Shown here piece after piece: positions 6,610 to 11,625 of a stretch of DNA of 11,625 bases; position 1 is the stretch's first letter, and each line of letters begins with the position of its first letter. The notes beneath the pieces were generated by a model. The model did not search any database. It saw nothing but the letters and a program-made list of their open reading frames with translations, and was not told the DNA's origin. This stretch comes from Caldilineaceae bacterium (lineage in GTDB: Bacteria > Chloroflexota > Anaerolineae > Caldilineales > Caldilineaceae): assembly GCA_026645635.1 (NCBI GenBank), contig JAPKMV010000050.1:1-11625 (forward strand), written 5' to 3'. The translations under genes and the position numbers were made by a program.

Positions 6610-7608
6610 ATGCTGCCCGTCACTGCCACCGTCTGCCGCGAAGTCGCGCCCGCCATTTTCCAGGTGCGGCTGCCGCTGCCCTTTGCCCTCAACCACGTCA
6701 ACTGCTATCTGCTGGACGACGGCGACGGCTGGACGATCCTCGACGCCGGGCTGCACCGGCCTGAGTTGGTGGAAGTCTGGGAAGCGGCCTGGCGCGAACT
6801 GGGCATCCACCGCCGCGATATCCACCGCATCGTGCTGACGCACATGCACCCCGACCACTTCGGCCTGGCCGGCTGGCTGCAGCAGGAGTGCGACGCGCCG
6901 CTCTTCATGTCGCCCATCGAACGCGACGTGGCGCAGTTCACCTGGTACGATGAGACGACGCCCGCACGGCGGACCCTCTTCGACGACTATCTGCGCAGCG
7001 CGGGCGTCGCCGCAGAGGTGGCCACGGTGGTGCTCAAGCAGCAAGACTATCTGCGCAACATGACCCGCCCGCTGCCCGCCGCCATCGAAGTGATTCCCCC
7101 CGGCGCGACCGTACAGATGGCCGGGCGCAGCTTCACCGCCATCCACGCGCCGGGCCACGCCGACGGGCAACTGCTCTTCTACAGCGCGGCTGACGGACTG
7201 CTTCTTTGCGGCGATCACGTGCTCCAGAAGATCACGCCCAACATCGGCTACTGGTTGAACAGCCACGGCGACCCGCTGGCCAACTATCTGGGCTCCTTGC
7301 GGGAGGTGGTGGCGCTGGATGTGGCGCTGGCGCTGCCCGGCCATCACAGCCCGCTCACCGACTGGCGCGGGCGCATCGCCGAACTGCTGGCGCATCATGA
7401 CCACCGGCTGGCGGCCATGTACACGGCGGCCGCGCCCGGCGCCACGGCGCTGGAAGTCAGCTACGCCGTCTTCAACTATGACCGCTTCAGCACCCACGAG
7501 ATCCGCTTCGCCGTCGCCGAGACGCTGGCGCACCTGGAGCATCTGGCCAATCAGGGGCGGCTCGTCCGTGATGACAGCGGCGAAGTGCGCCTCTACCGCG
7601 CCGCGTGA
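6610..7608 (+). CDS. MBL-fold metallo-hydrolase with C-terminal winged-helix-like domain
   Basis: Metallo-beta-lactamase-fold hydrolase, likely cytosolic and binuclear zinc. The 332 residues hold an MBL core (about 10-250) and a C-terminal region (about 255-332) resembling the winged helix added in LACTB2/glyoxalase-like members. Metal ligands are visible: THMHPDH at 77-83 (His78, His80, Asp82, His83), APGHADGQ at 180-187 (His183), CGDHV at 200-204 (Asp202) and PGHHSP at 243-248 (His245 or His246). The ATG at 6610 is preceded by GAGGA with 7 nt spacing. LACTB2 relatives cleave RNA and glyoxalase II cleaves thioesters; the sequence does not decide between these. The gene lies 142 nt downstream of the glycosyltransferase with a palindrome between, and 11 nt upstream of another, so it may be a unit of its own. 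Confidence 0.88.
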   Translation: MLPVTATVCREVAPAIFQVRLPLPFALNHVNCYLLDDGDGWTILDAGLHRPELVEVWEAAWRELGIHRRDIHRIVLTHMHPDHFGLAGWLQQECDAPLFMSPIERDVAQFTWYDETTPARRTLFDDYLRSAGVAAEVATVVLKQQDYLRNMTRPLPAAIEVIPPGATVQMAGRSFTAIHAPGHADGQLLFYSAADGLLLCGDHVLQKITPNIGYWLNSHGDPLANYLGSLREVVALDVALALPGHHSPLTDWRGRIAELLAHHDHRLAAMYTAAAPGATALEVSYAVFNYDRFSTHEIRFAVAETLAHLEHLANQGRLVRDDSGEVRLYRAA

Positions 7609-7619
7609 CGCAGCATTTT

Positions 7620-7709
7620 GGATCGCGAACTGCACGAAAGGTGCGAAAGACACGAAAGGCGCCGTGAACCCTTTCGTGTCTTTCGCACCTTTCGCGCAAT
7701 TCGTGATCC
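7620..7709. repeat. Palindrome of CGAAAG-type 9-nt units between MBL-fold and ALDH genes
   Basis: Two 40-nt arms (7620-7659 and 7670-7709) are complementary at 37 of 40 positions, around a 10-nt loop at 7660-7669. The inner 24 bp are perfect. Each arm contains three consecutive 9-nt units ending in CGAAAG. It starts 11 nt past the MBL-fold stop codon and ends 40 nt before the -35 box of the ALDH promoter, so it separates the two transcription units. It has no matching copy elsewhere in the window. Confidence 0.93.
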
Positions 7710-7749
7710 ACAGCCCCCCCTTGAAACGCGCTGCCAGATGCGCGCGGCG

Positions 7750-7778
7750 TTGACCGGCGCTGCCCAGGCCCTTATACT
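7750..7778 (+). promoter_or_regulatory. Sigma70-type promoter of the aldehyde dehydrogenase gene
   Basis: TTGACC at 7750-7755 and TATACT at 7773-7778 are separated by the optimal 17 bp. Transcription would start near 7785, about 48 nt before the ATG. A GGAAG ribosome site lies 7 nt before the start codon. Confidence 0.75.
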
Positions 7779-7832
7779 GGCCAAACAAAACTCATTGCCG
7801 CGCAGCGGCCATCAAACCAACGGAAGCAAACC

Positions 7833-9425
7833 ATGCCACCACGCAAACACATCAAGGTCACCTACTCCACCCTGGGCAGCCCGGACCCGCTGCTCCACGA
7901 ATACTACGAGGAAGCAGTGGCCGCGGCCCGCGCCAACCTGGGCCAGACGCACATGCTTTACATCGACGGCCAGTGGACGACCGCGGCGCGCACCTTCACC
8001 ACCCACAGCCCTATCGACATCGGCGTCGTCATGGGCCATTTCCAGGACGGCGACGCCGGCGACATTGACCGCGCGGTGCGAGCGGCGCGCGCCGCCTTCC
8101 CCGCGTGGCGCGCCACGCCCTGGCCGGAACGGGTTGCACTCCTGCGCCGCGTCGCCGAGTTGATCAGTGAACGGCTCTTCGACATCGCTGCGGTGGACAG
8201 CCTGGAAGTGGGCAAGAACCGGCTGGAGGCGCTGGGCGACGTGGAGGAAGCCGCCGACTTTATCCGCGCCTACTGCGACGTGATGGAGGCGCACGGCGGC
8301 TTTGTCAAACCGCAGGGCCGCGAGAGCGACCGCCATCGCAACACAAGCGTGCTCAAGCCGCACGGCGTCTGGGGTGTGATTGCACCCTTCAATTTTCCCG
8401 TGGCGCTGGCCGGTGGGCCATCCGCCGCAGCCATCCTGGCCGGCAACACCGTCGTCCTGAAGCCGGCTGAGGATTCGCCCTACAGCCCGACGCTGCTGGT
8501 GCAGTGCTTCCACGACGCCGGCATTCCTGCGGGCGTGATCAACATGGTCACCGGCCAGAAGGATGCGGGCCGCGCCCTGGTCGATCATCCGGGCGTGGAT
8601 GGATTCACCTTCACCGGCAGCTACAAGGTGGGGCAGGGGCCGCGCCCGCGCCCGGTGCTGGCGGAGATGGGCGGCAAGAACCCGACGATCATCGGGGCCA
8701 GCGCCGACGTGGCGATGGCCGCCGAGGGCGTCATGCGCGCGGCCTTCGGGCTGACCGGGCAGAAGTGTTCGGCCTGCTCGCGTGTCCTCGTGCATGAGTC
8801 GATCAAGGATGCGTTCGTGGCGCAACTGGTGGCGCTGACGCAGCAGATCGCCATCGGCGACCCCACCGAGCGCAACGTCTGGATCGGCCCAGTGATCAAC
8901 CGCCGCGCCTATGAGAACTACCAGCGCTTTACTGATGACCTGCGCGCCCACGGCAAGATCGCCTTCGGCGGCGCCACCCTCGCCACCCACGGCTACTACG
9001 TGGCGCCCACGGTGGTCACCGACCTGCCCGACGACCATTATCTCTGGCGGCAGGAGATGTTCCTGCCCATCGTGGTCGTGGGGACGTTCACCGATTTCGA
9101 CGCGGCGCTGGCGCGGGCGAACGATGTAGACCTCGGCTTGACGGCCGGCTGCTACAGCAACGATCCCGGCGAAGTGCGCGCCTTCCTGGAGACCATCGAG
9201 GCGGGCACGATCTACGTCAACCGCCACACCAGCGCCACCACCGGCGCCTGGCCGGGCTATCAGCCCTTCGGAGGCTGGAAGGGGAGCAGCACCAGCAGCA
9301 AAGGCTCCGGCGGCCCCTACTACCTTCAACAATACCTGCGCGAGCAGAGCCAGACCGTTGTCCACCACGGCGCGGGCGAGCCGCTGATCGAAGCAGACGA
9401 GTGGCGCGCTGAGGCAAGCGAATAG
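7833..9425 (+). CDS. Aldehyde dehydrogenase, L-glutamate gamma-semialdehyde (P5C) dehydrogenase-like
   Basis: NAD(P)-dependent aldehyde oxidation in the cytosol, most likely glutamate-semialdehyde to glutamate in proline or arginine breakdown. The 530 residues include an extension of about 40 before the ALDH fold. Motifs are APFNFPVALAGGPSAAAILAGN at about 184-205 (Asn187 in the oxyanion hole), TVVLKPAEDSP at 206-216 (Lys210), TGSYKVG at 261-267, AEMGGKNP at 277-284 (Glu278 general base) and GQKCSACSR at 309-317 (Cys312 nucleophile). The C-terminal GGPYYLQQYLREQSQTV is of the P5C-dehydrogenase type. The stretch between TGSYKVG and Glu278 is about 8 residues shorter than in the family as I know it (see findings). 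The TAG stop is contributed by a repeat. Catalytic residues are intact. The exact substrate is inferred. Confidence 0.9.
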   Translation: MPPRKHIKVTYSTLGSPDPLLHEYYEEAVAAARANLGQTHMLYIDGQWTTAARTFTTHSPIDIGVVMGHFQDGDAGDIDRAVRAARAAFPAWRATPWPERVALLRRVAELISERLFDIAAVDSLEVGKNRLEALGDVEEAADFIRAYCDVMEAHGGFVKPQGRESDRHRNTSVLKPHGVWGVIAPFNFPVALAGGPSAAAILAGNTVVLKPAEDSPYSPTLLVQCFHDAGIPAGVINMVTGQKDAGRALVDHPGVDGFTFTGSYKVGQGPRPRPVLAEMGGKNPTIIGASADVAMAAEGVMRAAFGLTGQKCSACSRVLVHESIKDAFVAQLVALTQQIAIGDPTERNVWIGPVINRRAYENYQRFTDDLRAHGKIAFGGATLATHGYYVAPTVVTDLPDDHYLWRQEMFLPIVVVGTFTDFDAALARANDVDLGLTAGCYSNDPGEVRAFLETIEAGTIYVNRHTSATTGAWPGYQPFGGWKGSSTSSKGSGGPYYLQQYLREQSQTVVHHGAGEPLIEADEWRAEASE

Positions 9426-9513
9426 ACCGCGGATTTGGCGGATTAGGCGGATTGACGCGGATTTGTGTTTTTATCCGCGAGAATCCGCCGCATCCGCCAA
9501 ATCCGCGGTCTAT
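9422..9513. repeat. Palindrome of GCGGATT-type units (copy 2) between convergent ALDH and NudC genes
   Basis: Two 41-nt arms (9422-9462 and 9473-9513) match at 37 of 41 positions around a 10-nt loop (9463-9472). The outer 23 bp are perfect. It begins at the ALDH end, so that its ATAG supplies the TAG stop (9423-9425), and ends 6 nt from the NudC stop codon. It therefore sits as a shared 3' element between convergent genes. It has the same outer 16 nt and the same loop size as the copy at 2614-2696. Confidence 0.93.
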
Positions 9514-9519
9514 TTGACC

Positions 9520-10425
9520 CTACCGCACGCGCCAGTCTTCCACGCGCGCACCCGCAGCCCCATGCTGCGCCACGAACCAGTCGATCAACTGCCGCGCGAT
9601 GCTGATCTTCGGGGGCACCTGCGGCAGCGCGTCGGCGGTGAACCAGCGCGCCTCGGCGATCTCCGCTTCCTCCACGTGAATCTCGCCGCCGGCATAGCGG
9701 GCGGTGAAGCCGACCATGAGCGAGTTGGGAAAGGGCCACGGCTGGCTGCCAAAGTAGCGAATCTCGTCCACTGCCACGCCGACCTCTTCCCGCACCTCGC
9801 GGCGCACGCAGTCCTCCAGCGACTCGCCCGGCTCCACAAAGCCGGCGACGACACTGTAGCGCCCGATGGGGAAGCGGTGGTTGCGCGCCAGGAGAATCTG
9901 CTCCACGCCCTCCTCATTGGTGCGCGTGACCGCCACGATCATGGCCGGCGAGAGCCGCGGATAGTTGGTCAGCCCGCAGGCCGGGCAGCGCTTGGCCCGC
10001 TCGTGTTCCAGCGCCGTCATGGATGTGGCGCAGCGCCCACAAAACTGGTGGTCGCGGTCCCAGTGGGCGATCTGCTTGGCGCGGCCCGCCAGCCCGAACA
10101 GGCGTGGGTCGAACGCCTCGAAGACCTGGCGCAGATCGACCGCAGCGTAGCCGTTTGTCAAGACGAGGTCAGGCGGCAGCTCGCCCGAATAGCAGTGAAC
10201 CCGCTCGCCCGCCCCGCTCAACCAGCCAAGATACTGGGTGCGTACCGGCGGCGCCGGCAGTGCATCCGCCGCGGCGCAGAAGGGCGCCAGCCCCCCGTCC
10301 GCCGCTTGCTGCACCAGCAGCCGATCCTCCTGAAACAAAAACCAATAGGCAGACTCCGGCTGCACCACGGGCGGGTCAATCGCCGGAACGAAACCAATCT
10401 CCAATCTCGAATCTCCTAATCTCAC
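9520..10425 (-). CDS. nudC: NAD(+)/NADH pyrophosphatase, NudC-type Nudix hydrolase
   Basis: Cytosolic Nudix hydrolase that splits NAD(H) to NMN(H) and AMP; family members also remove NAD caps from RNA. Up to 301 residues. An N-terminal domain (about 20-115) precedes a zinc ribbon with Cys129, Cys132, Cys147 and Cys150 (FCGRC...CPAC). The Nudix box runs from Gly195 through REVREEVGV at 209-217. The NudC-specific SQPWPFPNS at 227-235 separates it from other Nudix enzymes. The start is uncertain. GTG at 10425 leaves 6 nt after the upstream stop codon. TTG at 10404 has a clean AGGAG (10413-10417) 8 nt upstream. Residues 1-11 of the longer form come from a tandem repeat, not family sequence. It is downstream of the HIBADH-type gene in one operon and convergent with ALDH. 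Confidence 0.93.
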   Translation of the reverse strand: MRLGDSRLEIGFVPAIDPPVVQPESAYWFLFQEDRLLVQQAADGGLAPFCAAADALPAPPVRTQYLGWLSGAGERVHCYSGELPPDLVLTNGYAAVDLRQVFEAFDPRLFGLAGRAKQIAHWDRDHQFCGRCATSMTALEHERAKRCPACGLTNYPRLSPAMIVAVTRTNEEGVEQILLARNHRFPIGRYSVVAGFVEPGESLEDCVRREVREEVGVAVDEIRYFGSQPWPFPNSLMVGFTARYAGGEIHVEEAEIAEARWFTADALPQVPPKISIARQLIDWFVAQHGAAGARVEDWRVR

Positions 10426-10455
10426 ACTCTCTCAGTCGCCCAATCCCGCAATCTC
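10394..10455 (-). repeat. Tandem array of GATT-type 8-nt units spanning a gene junction
   Basis: On the minus strand these 62 nt divide into eight units: six of 8 nt and two of 7 nt, nearly all fitting GNGATTNN. They begin inside the last seven codons of the HIBADH-type gene, include its TGA stop (10432-10434), the GTG at 10425 and the AGGAG at 10413-10417, and end in codon 11 of the longer NudC frame. The unit type is that of the palindrome at 1-52. Here the array is direct rather than a clear hairpin. Confidence 0.85.
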
Positions 10456-11331
10456 AAACCCCGCCAGATGCTCCAGCGCCTTCACCAGCGCGTGGTTGCC
10501 CTCGCTGCCCAGCCCCTGCGCCTGGAGCGTGCGGTAGAGTTGGAAGATCAGGCTCGTACCCGGCAGGGGTACGCCGAAATCGTCGGCGGCGTCGAGCACC
10601 AGGCGCAGGTCCTTCTGCTGCAAGTCCACGGTGAAGCCGGGGCGCCAATCGCGGCGCATGATCTGCGGCGCGCGGTTGGTGAACATCCAACTGCCGGCCG
10701 CGCCCTGGCTGATGGCGGCGAAGGTCTTCTCCAAATCTACGCCGCCGGCCTGAGCGAACATCAGCGCCTCGCACATGGCCAGGCAGTTGCCCACCACCAG
10801 CACCTGGTTGACCAGCTTCACCGTCTGGCCGGCGCCGCTGGGGCCAACATGGGTGATCGCCTTACCCATCGCCTGGAAGACCGGCAGCGCGCGGGCAAAA
10901 TCTGCCGCGGCGCCGCCCACCATGATGCTCAGCGTACCTTTGGCTGCGCCTTCGCTGCCGCCGCTCACCGGCGCGTCGAGCATGGCGACGCCCCGTTCCG
11001 CCAGCTTTGCCGCCAGCAGCTTGGTAGCCTGCGGGCTGATCGTGCTGTGGTCGACGACCAGCGACCCCGGTCGCGCGCCGTGGATCACGCCCTCCTCGCC
11101 CAGAATCACCGCTTCCACGTCGGGCGTATCGCTGACGCAGACGAGGATGATGTCGCTCTGTGCGGCCACGTCCGCGGGGCTGGCGCCGCGCCGTGCGCCT
11201 GCGGCGACCAGGTCATCGCCGCGGCTGGCGGTGCGGTTCCAGATAGTGAGGGGGAAACCGGCCTTGAGCAGGTTGGCGGCCATGCCGCGCCCCATGATGC
11301 CCAGGCCGATAAAACCAATTTTTGTGGACAT
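10432..11331 (-). CDS. Beta-hydroxyacid dehydrogenase (HIBADH / tartronate-semialdehyde reductase-type)
   Basis: NAD(P)-dependent oxidoreductase of the 3-hydroxyisobutyrate dehydrogenase family, interconverting beta-hydroxyacids and semialdehydes in the cytosol. The 299 residues match the family. The N-terminal Rossmann domain begins KIGFIGLGIMGRGMAANLL at 4-22. WNRT at 31-34 follows the second strand, and its Arg33 suggests NADP(H). DAPVSGGSEGA at 119-129 is the substrate loop. GPSGAGQTVKLVNQ at 163-176 holds the catalytic Lys172 and the conserved Asn175. KDLRLVLD in the C-terminal helical domain is also typical. The ATG at 11331 has AAAGGA with about 5 nt spacing. The gene starts 11 nt after the Uma2-type stop codon. 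The last seven residues (EIAGLGD) are encoded by an 8-nt tandem repeat and are probably not a conserved part of the enzyme. Substrate (tartronate semialdehyde, hydroxyisobutyrate, succinic semialdehyde) is not resolved. Confidence 0.92.
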   Translation of the reverse strand: MSTKIGFIGLGIMGRGMAANLLKAGFPLTIWNRTASRGDDLVAAGARRGASPADVAAQSDIILVCVSDTPDVEAVILGEEGVIHGARPGSLVVDHSTISPQATKLLAAKLAERGVAMLDAPVSGGSEGAAKGTLSIMVGGAAADFARALPVFQAMGKAITHVGPSGAGQTVKLVNQVLVVGNCLAMCEALMFAQAGGVDLEKTFAAISQGAAGSWMFTNRAPQIMRRDWRPGFTVDLQQKDLRLVLDAADDFGVPLPGTSLIFQLYRTLQAQGLGSEGNHALVKALEHLAGFEIAGLGD

Positions 11332-11342
11332 AATATCCTTTC

Positions 11343-11625
11343 TTACGGCGCAAGGTCGAGCAGCCGCTGCACGAATGCCCGGTGCTCCGGCGTCTGCACG
11401 CCCTGCTGCACTGCGCCCAGCACCTGGGCCAAGTCTCCTGCCAATAACGCGGGCACAGGCAAGATTAGACCGGGGAAGACCTGGCTGTGATGGCAGCCCT
11501 CCGCGTCGGTCGGTTGGGCAAGGTAGCGACCTTCATCCAACAAGAACCAGTCGACTGCGCCGTCGTAGACGCGCCAAACGACATACTCGCGCACCCCGGC
11601 ACGGCGGTAGATGTTGAGTTTGGCG
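11343..11625 (-). CDS. Uma2-type (PF05685/DUF820) restriction-endonuclease-like protein, 3' part only
   Basis: The gene enters from the right edge, so only about 93 C-terminal residues are visible. They begin AKLNIYRRAGVREYVVWRVYDG, which fits the K-x2-Y-x3-GV-x-EY pattern of Uma2/DUF820 proteins, in which that lysine belongs to a PD-(D/E)xK-like active site. The aspartate and glutamate of that site would lie beyond the window. Later, SQVFPGLILPV matches the F-PGL-L typical of the C-terminal end of the fold. The family is abundant in Cyanobacteria and Chloroflexota, usually as stand-alone genes of unknown role. It lies 11 nt upstream of the HIBADH-type gene, so the two are probably co-transcribed. 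A GTG at 11592-11594 is internal to the frame, not the start. Confidence 0.8.
   Translation of the reverse strand, partial: AKLNIYRRAGVREYVVWRVYDGAVDWFLLDEGRYLAQPTDAEGCHHSQVFPGLILPVPALLAGDLAQVLGAVQQGVQTPEHRAFVQRLLDLAP

Noticed and set aside
6154..7788. 544-codon minus-strand open frame opposite the glycosyltransferase end and MBL-fold gene
   Set aside because: It reads through two palindromes and has low-complexity Arg-rich stretches. The plus-strand MBL metal ligands identify the real gene.
7812..9368. 518-codon minus-strand open frame opposite the aldehyde dehydrogenase
   Set aside because: It mirrors the ALDH gene, has no domain of its own, and no promoter or ribosome site supports it.

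Overview
The window is G+C-rich, gene-dense bacterial chromosome with no sign of phage, plasmid or insertion-sequence genes. The protein types (a GT4 glycosyltransferase with the GGMNVYV motif, a PIG-L deacetylase with SPHLDDAALSCGG, a two-repeat YccF protein, a P5C-dehydrogenase-like ALDH with an N-terminal extension, a Uma2-type protein) and the repeat-filled intergenic gaps suggest a Chloroflexota-like organism, perhaps of the Anaerolineae/Caldilineae type. This placement is inference from protein style, not from a marker gene.

Layout, left to right. Positions 1-3173 are a minus-strand block: an Hsp20 chaperone, then an M20D amidohydrolase that overlaps the start of a kynureninase gene by 4 bp (translational coupling). 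Divergent from Hsp20 is a small YccF-type membrane protein on the plus strand. Next comes a tRNA-Leu(GAG) gene with an excellent sigma70-type promoter (TTGACT-N16-TATAAT) and a rho-independent terminator. A minus-strand PIG-L/LmbE deacetylase is divergent from a plus-strand GT4 glycosyltransferase. Two more plus-strand genes follow: an MBL-fold hydrolase with a C-terminal winged-helix-like tail, and an aldehyde dehydrogenase with its own promoter (TTGACC-N17-TATACT). The right end is a minus-strand operon running leftward: Uma2-type protein (cut by the window edge), HIBADH/tartronate-semialdehyde-reductase-type oxidoreductase, and NudC-type NADH pyrophosphatase, which converges on the aldehyde dehydrogenase. 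Most enzymes are housekeeping or catabolic (kynurenine, amino-acid aldehyde, hydroxy-acid and NAD metabolism). I see no single pathway joining them all.

The most notable content is non-coding. Six long palindromes (1-52, 2614-2696, 3868-3965, 6502-6588, 7620-7709, 9422-9513) and one related tandem array (10394-10455) lie at gene ends. They belong to at least four sequence families that look unrelated, yet share a design. Each arm is a run of 8-9-nt units with a purine-rich core (GATT, GCGGATT, GCAGAG or CGAAAG). The four with clear apices all have a 10-nt loop, and each element lies within about 35 nt downstream of a stop codon, or contains that stop. One supplies the ALDH stop codon. The array encodes the last residues of the oxidoreductase and the first residues and a possible ribosome binding site of NudC. 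I read them as a REP-like, 3'-end-associated repeat system of unknown mechanism.

No intergenic stretch exceeds 300 bases. The longest, 3174-3448, is described as its own feature.
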